From Oegoconia quadripuncta (lineage: Eukaryota > Arthropoda > Insecta > Lepidoptera > Autostichidae): a stretch of 64,000 bases of DNA. The translations under genes were made by a program, and so were the position numbers. This document shows positions 1-48,897 of this stretch, piece by piece. The notes below the pieces were generated by a model. That model was given only the letters and a program-made list of their open reading frames with translations, did not search any database and had not been told where the DNA came from. Each line of letters starts with the position of its first letter. Position 1 is the stretch's first letter. The DNA lies in contig OX438744.1 in the NCBI GenBank assembly GCA_949316235.1, forward strand, positions 24,601,578 through 24,665,577, given 5' to 3'.

Positions 1-1380
1 ATGAGTAATTTGGTATCGTTTGTTTCTGATGTATCCCGAGAAGTCGACACTGGTTCGCAAGTGGACGTGATTTATACTGATTTCAGCAGCGCTTTTGATA
101 AAGTGAACCATTTCATTCTATTGCAAAAGTTACAATCTTACGGCTTGGGTGGAACACTAATGAAGTGGTTTGAATCTTATTTATACGAAAGACCACAAAA
201 CGTTGTTGTCAATGGATATGAGTCCCACACTTATTGTGCACAGTCTGGCGTTCCTCAAGGTTCGCATTTAGGACCCGTGCTCTTTCTAATGTTTATTAAC
301 GATACGACGGGCGTACCCTTATCAAACACTGTAAAATATCCCTGTTTGCTGATGACTTGAAAATTTATTGTCCAGTTAAATCAACCATTGATTCTAAACT
401 AATACAAGATGATATTAATGAAATTGTTAGCTGGTGCAACGCAAATTATATGACCCTCAACATTAGTAAATGCTTTCATATTAAGTTTACCAGGAAGAAA
501 AAACCACTTGTCACGGCGTATGAGATTGGTGGCGCGTTAATAACAGAGGTTGATGAAATCCGAGATCTAGGTATTATCATCGATAAAAATTTGACCTTCG
601 TTTCTCATATTAACAAAACCGCAATCAAAGCCGCTCAAATGCTTGGATTTTTGAAAAGAAATACAGTTGGTTTTAAAAATCTCGACACCAAAATAATCTT
701 GTATAACGCTCTTGTGCGCAGCAATCTCGAATACGCCAGTGTTGCATGGTCTCCAATGTACACCAAACACTCACAACGAGTTGAAGGAATACAAAGAGCA
801 TTCACCAGGCATCTAGCTTTCTCTTGCAGTGGCTTCTCTCATAGAAATCCATACGATCAGCGCTTGTCTAAGTTCAATATGAGTACTCTTCGTGATCGGA
901 GACGTATTCATGACCTGTGTTTTCTTTATAAATTAATTAACAAACGAATACAGTGTAGTCATCTTTTAGAAAAAATATCTCTTGCTGTCCCTCACTCTTA
1001 CCCTAGGCACAAAATTAGTAAAATATTTCACACTCCGTTCTCTAGAACTAATCTAGGTTTTCATTCCCCCCTGAGTAGAATTCTCGATCAGTATAATTCC
1101 ATCCAAACCCGTGATCCAGACATTGACATCTTCCACGACTCGTTTAGCAGCTTCAAACGAAAGCTGCAGACTTCGTCAATTAAGTAGCTATTAGATTATT
1201 TTCGTTTGATCTCAATATTCATTAGGCTAAATTATTATTTTATTTTGGTAAGTGTTATGTACACCGTAATTGTCACATATATTAGAAATAATTACATCTA
1301 CAAATTTTCTAAAATTGTATAAATGTATGTGATGTGGTCGTGCTATTATAAATAAATAAATAAATAAATAAATAAATATA
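1..1380 (+). mobile_element. 3' part of a non-LTR retrotransposon (LINE), reverse transcriptase broken by a frameshift
   Basis: Residues from 1 to about 360 read as reverse transcriptase fingers and palm, including an FDKVNH-type motif and SGVPQGSHLGPVLF. The frame breaks near 334, just before the catalytic block: LFADDLKIYC is in another frame, which continues to the stop at 1187. One A missing from an A-run explains the shift. The thumb and C-terminal part look intact. An untranslated tail follows, ending in an (AAAT)n run at about 1350-1378, a simple-repeat 3' end common in LINEs of the CR1/Jockey group. The 5' part lies outside the window. The copy is dead. The clade is inferred. Confidence 0.85.
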
Positions 1381-1403
1381 ATGATGTCAATCCATGTCAT
1401 CAG

Positions 1404-38522
<37,119 letters not shown>

Positions 38523-38952
38523 CCCTCAATCACTGTCGATATTGACTAACGTTGATTTCTATAACACGGTCCCTCTGACACATTTTAAGGTTGACTAAAG
38601 ATCATAAAAATATGGTCTTATTATGAGAAAAGAATAATATGCCCGTCATTTATATGCATTTTTTAAATTATGAAAGACTTCCAAAGTGTTGTTACCTTAT
38701 CATAATCGAAAAAAAATCACTTACGCAGCCGCTATTCTGGCTCAGCAATGTCATATTTCTTTCTACAAGCTATTACAGCTTAGAAAACCATTGAAAACAA
38801 GTGAAACTCGATGTGATCATGACGAAAGACAGTAAAAAAAGCATCTCAAATGCTACGTGGAAGATTTGTAACATTATTACTAGGTGTTATGGTTGTTTTA
38901 GATTGCACTTAAAACTGATTTAGAACCTCCTTATTAAACAAATGTAGATATA
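38523..38952 (+). other. Unc-89: Unc-89 3' untranslated region
   Basis: No coding signal. The only polyadenylation-type hexamer before the mariner is the variant ATTAAA at 38933-38938. The first canonical AATAAA is inside the mariner at 38984-38989. Confidence 0.6.
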
Positions 38953-40272
38953 CATTCAGTGTACTAAGTATCGGGAATTTGTCAATAAAACAAAAAATAC
39001 AAATTATTCATCTAAATTTATTTTATCGCCTTCAAAGTAGGCCCCATCGCTTGCAATACAACATCTCCACCGCTTCACCCAGTCTTCCATACATTTTTCA
39101 TAGGCTATTTGCGGTATGGCCTTTAGCTCATTCAGCGAATTTTCTTTTATGGCTTCTATCGACTCAAAACGTTTTCCTCGAAGTGGTAATTTTAACTTGG
39201 GAAATAAAAAAAAGTCAGACGGAGCCATATCAGGTGAATACGGTGCTTGGTCGAGAACTTTTGTTGAATTTTTCGCTAAAAACTCTTTCACTATAATGGC
39301 TGTGTGTGATGGTGCATTATCATGGTGCAGCATCCATGAGTTGTGTTGCCACAAATCTGGACGTTTTCGGCGGATACTCTCACGCAAACGCTTCATGACG
39401 CCTAAATAATATTCTTTATTCACTGTTTCTCCCTCCGGAAGGAATTCGGAGTGAACCACACCACGGTAGTCAAAAAAAACTGTCAGCATCACCTTGATTT
39501 TGGAGCGACTTTGCCGCGGTTTTTTGGGTTTCGGCTCGTTTTCGAGACGCCATTCTGAAGACTGTTGGCTTGTTTGCATGTCGTACTCATAAACCCATGT
39601 CTCGTCGCCAGTTATTATACGTTTCATAAAGGTCGGATCCGTAGAAGCTCGGCAAAACCATGTCTTCAGCGACATGCTTTCGCTGCGCTTTTTGAACAAA
39701 ATTGAGCTCTTTTGGAACTAGTCGAGCGGCGACGCGTTTCATGCCTAAAATGTCAATGAGAATGTTGTGGACGGACTTAAAAGATATGTGCACCTCACTA
39801 GCCAACTCTCTCAGACTCATACGTCGATTTTCGAGCACTAGCTTCTTGATTCTGTCGATGTTTTCTTTGGTCGTAGCGGTTGAAGGTCTACCAGAACGAG
39901 GCAAGTCTACTACTACTTCTCGGCCTTCTTTAAAAGCCTTATACCATTCATAAGCCCTTGTTTTCGATATACACGATTCGCCGTAGGTATTTCGCAACAT
40001 TTTTAGTGATTCACCACATGAAATATCATTTGAAACACAAAATTTAAGGCACACTCTTTGTTCAACAATATTTTCCATTGTAAAAATCGCCGAGGACTCA
40101 AAACTATGACCAACAAAAAGTGTAGTTTAAAACAAATTAAATGACAGATCCCGCTCAAATTTTGCGCACTAAATCAGTACAGTGCTACCAACATGCAGTA
40201 AAAAAATTAGAACGACCTCTTTTACGCGGGTCTTTTTATTGACATATTCCCGATACTTTTTACACAGAGTAG
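38953..40272 (-). mobile_element. mariner transposon, inverted copy, frameshifted
   Basis: Same element as 2437-3755 in the opposite orientation, 1,320 bp, flanked by TA at 38951-38952 and 40273-40274. The inverted terminal repeats are the same. The two copies look nearly identical, differing by a few bases. Confidence 0.95.
39004..40078 (-). pseudogene. mariner transposase with a single-base frameshift
   Basis: It starts at 40076-40078 (MENIVEQR) and is identical in style to the intact copy until codon ~143. There ggttttgccgagc replaces ggtttcccgagc, one base longer, moving the rest (from MKRIITGDETW with all three Asp blocks) into another frame ending at 39004. The catalytic half is otherwise whole. 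One other visible change is Asn to His in EVHISFKS. Confidence 0.95.
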
Positions 40273-40274
40273 TA

Positions 40275-40915
40275 TATCTGCAAGCTGACAACATTTCGTT
40301 TTACATGTGACCTTAAAGTTCTCGTGGTTTAGCAAATTCGGGATACCCACGAAAAATCTGTCACAGGGGCCGTGCTATGTGAAAGGAGACGTTGCGGATT
40401 AAGTGTGGAATGTTCATACAGACGTTCTCCGATATACATGGCAGGCTGAATTTGTAATAGCAACCTGTCGCGCGACTGAGTTCCTCACAACGTAGTTCTA
40501 AATAGATCCATAGATAGCATTGACTGGAGCAGGGAATTTGTGCAAATAAATGTTATAAAGGCCTTTTCAATTTCTCTGTTATTATTAGGCTTCACTTTGT
40601 ACACATTTCTGATTGTTTTCCTCTGTTTCTACTTCTTGTGTAATAAGGAGTTATTAATAAATTTTGCTTAAATATAATCGCGTTTACGTTTTGTGAGAAT
40701 CAGAATCAAAATTTAGGTAGAAACGTAACGCCATCTATCTGTGAAAGATAACAATTTGTGCGCAAATTAAACTACGACTGCATGCAAAATGACAACTTTA
40801 GAGCTCGTGTTTTTGAGACAACTATCGCTGATATCGCTTTTTAGTTGCAAGTTACAAAAATCTGCTTGCGGGCGGTAGGTGTTAGCATAGATAGACCTAC
40901 TCTGACAGACTGACT
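40275..40915. other. Intergenic, nothing recognised
   Basis: No motif-bearing frame and no repeat shared within the window. Confidence 0.45.
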
Positions 40916-41267
40916 TAGACCCGTATTAATAAACCATTCTCAAGATTTAGAACAGTCTTGTGATCAGTCTCAAGTAAACGTGTTGATTAAGTAAACTAAC
41001 CTAACCTAACTTGAGACCTGAAACGCACGTGGATTCTCAAGCAGTACTCACTTGAGAGGTGCGCCGAGTTTAGATTAATAAACGAAACTCAAGACCATCG
41101 TTCATTCGCCGCTGAGGCGAATACTTGAAAAGTGATCTCAGCTGAGTAGACCTCGAAATTGATTTATAAATTTGCACGGAGCTTGAAAGCGTCAACTTCT
41201 TAAAACGCATCTCGGGTGATACAGCCTCAAGACATGTATTGAGATTGGTTTATTAGTACGAGCCTTA
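40916..41267. mobile_element. Palindromic MITE, cccgtattaataaacc family, copy 1
   Basis: The left end agacccgtattaataaacca ttctcaag and right end gattggtttattagtacg agcctt are inverted. The interior has repeated ctcaag/cttgag motifs. Copies at 42463-42798, 43032-43183 and 55428-55768. Confidence 0.85.
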
Positions 41268-42462
41268 CAATCTCAAATAATGTGTAACTTTAGATAGTAG
41301 GGTTCGTTACAATATTGTGTTGTTTCGGCTGATGAAGGCCATCAGGGGTTTATATGAACATTGCACACTTATTATTTATGGTGTGGAGGTCCACTCTCCG
41401 GCGCGCGCTTGGTATTTCCCGTGAGTAGCTTCCGTCTGCTAACTTGGAATTAGTATAATGTGTTATGTCAGGCCGTAGTCTACAACGAGCCAAATTTCAT
41501 CTAATTCAGTTTATTCGGCAGCATGATTTAGTAACGAATATCCAGACTTTCGCATTTATAACACTAGTGGGATATTGTGAAATCTATTGAATTACTTTGT
41601 AAAAAGTGTTCCACGTTCGTCAAGATTTGGAAAAGGAATCAAAATCAGATTCAGGGCTGCTTTTGTAAATTTGGAAAGAATGACTGAAATAAGTCTGAAC
41701 GTACATTAAGGATAAATTGAAACTAATAGTAATAATGTACAAGCCTGAACGATGTTTTAACATTTCATTTACACTGATGAAACAATTAAAGCTGAGTCAA
41801 TACGCTGTAGATTTGGCTCAATCAATTTTGGGTAAACCTGGATCAATAGCGGCTAGATTATTATATACAATGTTTGTATCTTGTCATCAGTGGATCTTGG
41901 TCGGGGTACGATGGGACTGTCATGTCTAGAAGGACTCAAGTCCCTAAATTAAATAAAGATTAAAAAAATAAAAAACATTTTATTTGGAAGAAGGCTCCAA
42001 GCGTGCGCCACACAGTTCATAACACACTCATTACTCCATACACACAGAAATCATGTACATTTTGTATAATCGCGCGAAATTCTAGTCATAATGGAAAATT
42101 TTGTTACGAAAACTTTTGTTGTACTGTTAAGTTATTTATTTTATTGTATACAATTTTTACTACTTATTATTTCTATTATATACTAATTGGTACATTTGAT
42201 GCTCCACTATTAAGGATTTAATAAACGAGCATTGATTTGCTAAAATTGTGTTTTATTTCATTTTCCAACATATGTAGCATGATCTGGAAGTTTGTTAATT
42301 AATGCGAAGTGATCGAAGTCAATTCTGTGCAATACGGTTAAGAATTTAGGCTAGCGTTATCCTTTGTTTTGTCTGTACCAATTTCTGTAAATAGGCAAAG
42401 CGACTACAAAATCACCCCAGCGTCTGTTACAATTTATTAATTTATTTCGAAACTACGTAACG
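41268..42462. other. Intergenic, nothing recognised
   Basis: Possible polyadenylation-type motifs (aataaa near 41951 and 42220) are the only signals. No gene seen. Confidence 0.4.
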
Positions 42463-42798
42463 TAGGCCCGTATTAATAAACCAATCTCAATACAAGTCTT
42501 GAGGCTGTATCAACCGAGATGCGTCTTAAGCAGTTGACGCTATCTCAAGCTCCGTGTTAATTTATAAACCAATCTTGAAGTCTACTCTCCTGAGATCACT
42601 TCTCAAGTATTCGCCTCAGCGACGAATTAATGATAGTCTTGAGTTTAGCTTATTAATACGCGCACCTCTCAAGTGAGTACTGCTTGAGTAAGCACGCGCG
42701 TTTCAGGTCTCAAGTAAGGTTTATTAATCAACACGGTTACTTGAGACAGGTCACAAGACTGTTCTCAACCTTGAGAATGGTTTATTAATACGGCCGTA
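42463..42798. mobile_element. Palindromic MITE, cccgtattaataaacc family, copy 2
   Basis: The left end taggcccgtattaataaacc and right end ggtttattaatacggccgta are inverted repeats. The interior is the reverse orientation of copy 1 (cttgaggctgtatcaaccga; caccaagtgagtact-like blocks). Confidence 0.87.
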
Positions 42799-43031
42799 GA
42801 CAATATATTTTTTATAGTGGTGCAAAATTAACCCAAATAAAGACGTGGACTAAGTTCGCGAATAATTTTAAATGTAAAATAAATACACATAATTTATGGT
42901 CATAGTGTCATTTGAGATTTATACCTATACTTTATTAAAAAATCGCTTCTAAAATATTGTTTATAACAAAATTAAGAATGAAGGAAAATTAAGCATCGGG
43001 CTAGCATTACCTTGGGTATTACACACAAAGA

Positions 43032-43183
43032 TACGGCCTTTATTAATAAACCGTTCTCAAGATTGAGTTGACCTTAAGTGGACGCTTGAGAATCTGTTGC
43101 ATATTAAAACAGTATCAAAAAAAGGAGTATTGAGACTGAGACGCGATCTCAATCTGAAGATCGATTTATTAATACGGGCCTAA
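43032..43183. mobile_element. Palindromic MITE, same family, short copy 3
   Basis: Ends acggcctttattaataaacc and tttattaatacgggccta. The interior is reduced to about 110 bp. Confidence 0.8.
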
Positions 43184-43280
43184 AACTACCAAAGACGTAT
43201 TGGTTGAGTTCCGATTTGCAGTAAGCCGGTTTTTTAATTACAAGAACACAAAGAACTGACATTACATTTTAGTTCTACCC

Positions 43281-43402
43281 CCCTTATTGTCTAACTCAAT
43301 GTAAACGAACGCCAACCGCCAATTTTGACCAATTGAAATTTTAAATTCGACGAATGGCAAGAGAAATGGCCATGATTTGCCCATTGAAGTTAGACAATAA
43401 GG
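43281..43402. mobile_element. Short MITE with ccttattgtctaact ends
   Basis: cccttattgtctaactcaatg at the left is inverted as cattgaagttagacaataagg at the right. About 120 bp, no ORF. Confidence 0.75.
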
Positions 43403-43942
43403 CCGTAACGTGTGACAAAATATCAACGCCGTTGATAAGATTTAAAAAGAAATCGACCACTATTGCTGCTACTTGTACGAAACATAAGATAAGTAACAAC
43501 GATAAAGTGATAGATAAAAGTGTAGGCCACACTCCTTAATATATATATCCCTTTGGGCACTTTGTGGCTCCAACGTGCCGTATAGGTAGTAATTATTTGA
43601 TCCATTTTCACAAGTTGATCCGGGTGTCTTTTGTTGATCCAATGCCAGCTGACCATAAATATGTAGCTCCGTTTGGAGCCACAAGTGTCACGATGAGTAA
43701 TAATAATAATTAAGGGATTTTTATACAAATCTACCTTTTTGGCGTCTGAGCAGTTGTTGATCCAATTCAAATGGGCCAATCAGGGCGCAGCATTTGCCAA
43801 GGGCTTCCTCATTGGCAGGTTTGGGCTAATATTACTGGCTACAGTAACTTAATAATGTCTACCTAGTATTTCTAATTCTCCTCAAAGTAGTAGAGAACCT
43901 TTCCTTAAAAAAAGGAAAACTCACAAGAAATCATCCAGGTAC

Positions 43943-44092
43943 AGAAAGTTGAATTCTTAAAATGTTGGGTTTGCAAAAAGTAGAATTTGCGGTATGTTGA
44001 ATCTAAAAATGTTGAAATTGCATAAAGTGGAATTTGCAGCTTGTAGAATCCAAAGATGTTGAATTTGCATAAGGTTGAATTTGCTGTATATT
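43943..44092. repeat. Degenerate minisatellite built on gttgaatttgcata
   Basis: Several diverged copies of a ~17-36-bp motif (aagttgaattc, atgttgggtttgc, tgttgaatctaaaaatgttg). Unit 2 has an equivalent array at about 49505-49680 that is longer by about 35-40 bp. Confidence 0.75.
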
Positions 44093-44300
44093 TAGTGTCG
44101 CTCACGACTTGAACAGGATTGGTCAGAAATAGCGGAAGCCCACGAAAACCTCGACGATTTCGATGTCCACAATATAGAGGACATATTAGTCTGGAGTAAT
44201 GTGACTCCAGATCAAACCGCAATACTTGTTATTTTTTGGACGGGACTCTTTCCTTTTGTAACAACGTTACTGAGCGAGTGAAGAGATAGTACACAAAGGT

Positions 44301-44678
44301 GCAACAGCCACAGCGGAGTGGAGCGAGTGAACTAGAAGATGATGCTCCAGTGAGTAGTGAACTAGCGAAATATGTATGACGCATTGGCTACAACTGAGTG
44401 TAGAAAGTGGTATACGAGACAGCGATGGACTAGAGTGGAGTGCAGCGAATTACCCATGGAAGACGCATCGTTTACAGAAAATGCCATGAGAAAAGAACCA
44501 GAGGATGGTGACGCAATAACCACAGCAGAATGGAGCGATTGGTAAACTAAGGGACAAAATAAAGACTACAGCGAAGTGCAACCAGTGAAAACTGGTACAC
44601 CACTCACTCCACTCTCCTTTAGCTGTCGCGTTGTCATGTACTGCTTTTTCACTTGCTCCACTCCGTTGTAGCTGTTGC
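44301..44678. repeat. Inverted arms around a gagtggagcgagtg-rich core
   Basis: 44301-44331 (gcaacagccacagcggagtg, then gagcgagtgaa) is the approximate complement of 44648-44678 (ttcacttgctccactccgtt, then gtagctgttgc). The DNA between repeats the same words on both strands, so the region can fold on itself. Same arrangement in unit 2. Confidence 0.75.
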
Positions 44679-44851
44679 TTTGCCATTCAGTTGTTCTTCA
44701 CTCACAGCACTTTGCTGTAGTCGCTACATCGTCCTCTATTGGTTTACTTGTCTTTCCTCTCCACTTGCTATTGCATTATCATTCTCTGAACGACATGATA
44801 CACTGAATAACAACGCAATAGCTACAGAAGAGTAAAGTAAGTGGTGAACCA

Positions 44852-45170
44852 GTGGACGACGACGCAGCGGTTACAGCTGAGTGCAGCAAATAGTGAATCG
44901 CCGGACGACGACGCAGCGGGTACAGCGAAGTGCAGCAAATAGTGAATCACCGGACGACGACGTAGCGGTTACAGCGGAGTGCAGCAAATAGTAAATAACC
45001 GAACGACGACGCAGCGGTTATAGCGGAGTGCAGCAAATATTGAATCAGCGGACGACGACGCAGCGGTTATAGCGGAGTGCAGCAAATATTGAATCAGCGG
45101 ACGACGACGCAGCGGTTATAGCGGAGTGCAGCAAATATTGAATCAGCGGACGAGGACGCAGCGGTTACAA
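44852..45170. repeat. 49-bp minisatellite, 6 units plus a partial (unit 1)
   Basis: The period begins cggacgacgacgcagcggtt and ends gcagcaaatagtgaatcac. Units alternate a few variants (ttacagc/ttatagc; atagtg/atattg). The last unit is cut off after ttacaatgaac. Confidence 0.93.
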
Positions 45171-45245
45171 TGAACTAAGAAGAACCAACAATTACAAAGG
45201 AGTGAAATAATGAAAAGCATACGACGACGACGCAGTACCTATAAT

Positions 45246-45281
45246 TGAGTGGAGCGACTGAATAAGCAGTCGCTCCACTCA
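45246..45281. repeat. Perfect stem-loop, 15-bp stem and 6-nt loop
   Basis: tgagtggagcgactg, loop aataag, cagtcgctccactca. It follows the 49-bp minisatellite and precedes a T-rich stretch with aataaa. The copy in unit 2 (about 50885-50919) has one mismatch. Confidence 0.9.
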
Positions 45282-45569
45282 TCTGTAGGAATGAAAGTGC
45301 TTGTGTTTATTTTGTTGATTTCGAATAAAAAACTTTAATGTTGATCGAAAGAGATTTTATTTTCATTTTCGAAAAATAATAAAGTCATTATTGTAGTGTT
45401 GATGTTTACAATAGAAAAAAGACAATGGTAACTCGCAAAGAGTCATTCATAATCATCTCATAAATGTAAGTAGGTGCTAGACGAAAGGGGCTTTTCATAA
45501 TATCTAATCAACCCTAAAATAGTAAAACTTCAGCTATTTCACTGTTATTTATCCATCATTTTCATTAAA

Positions 45570-45642
45570 GTAGCAAGTGGAAGTCTGTGGTCTCTGCCTA
45601 CCCCAATGGGAAACAGGCGTGACATTATGTATGTATGTATGT
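45570..45642. mobile_element. 73-bp insertion with 12-bp target duplication, unit 1 only
   Basis: attttcattaaa flanks it at 45558-45569 and 45643-45654. Unit 2 has the empty site with one copy (near 51193-51206). The insert includes ggaagtctgtggtctctgcc, then taccccaatgggaaacaggc, ending in a (tatg)n run, which suggests a LINE or SINE 3' tail. Confidence 0.88.
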
Positions 45643-45871
45643 ATTTTCATTAAAAAATAATGAAACAGCTATTATTTTTTGCACGATCGGAGTGTTGGTG
45701 CAATGGTATTAATTATAAGAAAATTTATTTATCTATTTCAAAAAACAAACGGTTACATCGGAAAACATTGTTACTCAAAATATACCACTTATAGAAATAA
45801 ACCATTGTTTCCCTTATGCTAAAACACAATATTGAATTCAATGCAGTCTTATGCATTTTTTCTTGTCTAGG

Positions 45872-46003
45872 TTTTTTTTTTTTTTTTTTTTTAATTAGAA
45901 TGGGATCGCTCTTGACCTTAATCTGGACTAATGTCGAGATAAGGTCTACGATGGAACGAGCTTAACGAACAAGTTTTAACAAAAATATAGAAATAAAAAA
46001 AGA
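45872..46003 (-). mobile_element. Insertion with a long T-run, unit 1 only
   Basis: About 130 bp beginning with ~21 T and containing gggatcgctcttgaccttaa and gtcgagataaggtctacgat. Unit 2 shows a short uninterrupted sequence at this place (about 51415-51425). The T-run as a reverse poly(A) points to a small retroposon on the - strand. Confidence 0.7.
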
Positions 46004-46219
46004 GAAACAAGAATTGTGGCTAGCATTAATAAAAAACTAAAAATAATTGTTATCTTGAGTACTTCGAGCTCTTTTCAGCTGAAACAGACTTTTCCGTGAA
46101 GCCCAATAAAATGAAATTGTACACGCGCCAGCTAGTTTTGAGATTAATGTTTATAAAAATTGCAACACAACCTTACCATGATTAGTTCTGCTTGACACTC
46201 GGAGGTAGAAAATCTTCTT

Positions 46220-47752
46220 ATGAGACTAGACTCGGATAGTGCCCCGGGCTGGGACAATATACCAACCAAATTCTTAAAAACAGTAAAATTACAGATAATA
46301 CCTATTCTTTGTGACCTTTTTAATCTATGCCTAGAGAATGGTGTGTTCCCGAGAACCTTTAAAAAGTCCATAGTAACACCAGTTTTCAAGAATGGGGACA
46401 GAGACAATGTAAATAATTACCGCCCAATTTCGGTACTGCCAGCCATTTCAAAAATCTTTGAAAAAATCTTAAATAGTAGATTAATCGGTTTCTTAAATAA
46501 AAATAACATCTTGGCAGACAGACAATATGGATTCAGGCAGGGCACGTCAACTGAAGACGCTCTTCTCGCATTAAGTTCTCTTATTGTTGAGAAAATGGAT
46601 ACTGGAAAGAAATGTTTAACAGTATTCTTAGACCTAAAAAAAGCGTTTGACACCGTCTCTATCCCGATTTTACTAAATAAACTGGAAAGAATCGGTGTCA
46701 GAGGCACTGCACTTGCAATTTTTCAGAGTTACCTTAATCAGCGCACACAATGTGTCAAGGTTGGTAATGTCATTAGTGAGGAGGGGGATATAGCTATTGG
46801 CGTACCCCAGGGAAGTGTTCTTGGACCAACTCTCTTCCTAATATACATAAACGACCTTTGCAGTAAAATAATTAATCATGGAAAAATATTTTCTTATGCA
46901 GATGACACAGCCATTGTCTTTTACGGGGACACATGGGAAGAAGTATTTCAGTATGCTGAGGAGAGTTTGATTGAAATTGGCAATTGGCTGAAAATTAACC
47001 TGCTGACATTAAATACTGGAAAAACAAATTACATTTGTTTTTCCATATATAATTCGTCACAACCCTCATCCAATCTCAGTATTAGGACTCATTCTGAGCG
47101 TCACGGTGTTAACGCAACGTGTAGTTGCCCTGTGTTAGAGAGAGTTGATCACACCAAATACTTGGGAGTGAAGATTGACCAGAAACTAAATTGGCACCAA
47201 CATTTGGATTTAATCTCCAGTCGACTCAGAAAGCTCATTTGGATATTCAAAATACTAAGACACGTCTGCACAAAAGAGCTTTTAATAAAAATTTATCTAG
47301 CACTCGGTCAATCTTTATTGGTGTATTGCATCCCAGCATGGGGCGGCTCCAACAAAACAAAATTTCTGGAACTGGAGAGGGCTCAAAGAGCTCTTGTCAA
47401 AGTTATGTTTTTTAAACCTTGTAGATTTCCAACTTCAGAACTTTACTCATTCTGCAATGTGATGACTGTCAGACAATTGGCAATTATGTACAATATTATT
47501 AAACGACATAAAAGTCTTACCTACAGACCTATCACATCAACTGGGAGAAGGATTCCTAACGTCATCAGTGCTATTCCTACTAAAACTAAATATGCACGTA
47601 AACAGTTCTATTTTTGGTCTGCTCACTTATATAATAAAATAAACCGAAATATTAATATCTACTCCAAAACTTCATTTGAAGACAAAAAGGCACTAACGGA
47701 ATGGCTAAAGACATTAAATTATCAAGAGACTGAAGCCATTGGATCGATATAA
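46220..47752 (+). pseudogene. LINE reverse transcriptase, 510 codons, 5' end broken (unit 1)
   Basis: Motifs: SAPGWDNIPTKFLK, YRPISVLPAISKIFEKIL, RQYGFRQGTSTEDAL, VFLDLKKAFDTV, GVPQGSVLGPTLFLIYINDL, FSYADDTAIVF (YADD kept), HTKYLGVKIDQKLNWHQHL, PAWGGSNKTKF. No endonuclease is attached. Compared with unit 2, seven bases (tgattgc) are missing just upstream of 46202, which cuts off the N-terminal frame. Confidence 0.9.
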
Positions 47753-48059
47753 ATTCCTTTACATTAATAACACACGTTGTAATGGTGCTCAACTAAAACC
47801 ATAAGTATTCCTTTTTAAATATTTATATATCTAGGTGTCAGCAAATTCTGCAGATGTGGATGGAAGTGGAGAAATTTTCACTGCTTCCTTCTGAACCCAA
47901 GGATGACATCCGTAGGGCATGTGCAGACACCATCTAGTACCTACCCTTTACAGAAAAACTAATTTATCTCTGCAGATAGCCAAATTCAGAAATTTTATCC
48001 TTTACTTTTTGTATCTTATGCAATTCCTTACTCACTTATAACTTTAAAATAAAATACTA

Positions 48060-48165
48060 TACATAAATACACATACATACTTAAACACACACACACACAT
48101 ACATAAACACATACACATACATAAACACACACACACATACATAAATACATACACGCACGCACACC
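48060..48165. repeat. (ca)n/(cata)n-rich simple sequence
   Basis: Mixed acacac and acatac runs within the LINE 3' UTR. The unit 2 counterpart (53498-53550) is shorter by about 50 bp. Confidence 0.85.
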
Positions 48166-48555
48166 AACACATATCTGACCAAGTAACCTCTCATATTATA
48201 TTTACAACTCACATAAGCAACTAATCCAGGTTTTCAATTTCAATTAAGCATTAAATAAAAATCTTATGTAAAATGTACAAGAATGAAGAGCAGAGTATCC
48301 TAACACAAGTTTTAAGAAGCTTAACAGGATACTCTCACGATTGTTATGCTTGAATGAAAATAAATATTTTGAATTTTTTGAATTTTTGAACTTGTCTTTA
48401 ATTCTAAGGAAATTTTGCGCAAAGGTCTAAAGGGCGCGGAATGCGGTGTACGGTGCTCCCCCGTGCCTCCACCGTTACAACCTAGGCGGATCTTACAATA
48501 TATGGTGAATTGCGAATATAAAATATCCAGACTAGGTATAATAATTGATCGACCG

Positions 48556-48897
48556 TTACGGTATCGGTACCTATTCGGATCAAAATAAGTATTACTGGAA
48601 GTACGAGTATATAAATGGATCAACACAAGTAATTGATTTTTGAAATACAAATCAGAGCCAAAAAGTCTTCGTGCGTTTAAAAAATTTAGCCGTTTCGGAT
48701 CCACTATTGCATGAAATTTACGGTACGTAAAAGTTACGGTATCGGTAACTATTCGGATCAAAATAAGTATTACTGGAAGTGTGAGTATATAAATGGATCA
48801 ACACAAGTAATTGATTTTTGAAATACAAATCAGAGCCAAAAAGTCTTCGTGCGTTTAAAAAATTTAGCCGTTACGGATCCACTATTGCATGAAATTG
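48556..48897. repeat. 178-bp segment present twice in direct tandem (unit 1)
   Basis: Both copies start ttacggtatcggta and share attcggatcaaaataagtat, gatcaacacaagtaattgat, ccaaaaagtcttcgtgcgtt and gatccactattgcatgaaat. Also twice in unit 2 (53960-54300). Confidence 0.92.

Larger units (their letters stand above)
46150..48390 (+). mobile_element. 5'-truncated CR1/Jockey-like LINE within unit 1
   Basis: Contains the RT frame 46220-47752, a ~600-bp 3' UTR with (ca)n-like runs, and a tail of ttttgaatttttgaa at about 48366-48390. The same 3' end occurs alone at 61675-61945, showing that the LINE is an independent family captured in the tandem unit. The 5' boundary is unclear. Confidence 0.85.

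Noticed and set aside
44450..44835. Short open frames repeated in both tandem units (for example at 44450-44686 and 44653-44835)
   Set aside because: They overlap on opposite strands, have no family motif and lie in self-complementary minisatellite DNA. They are conserved only because the unit is duplicated.
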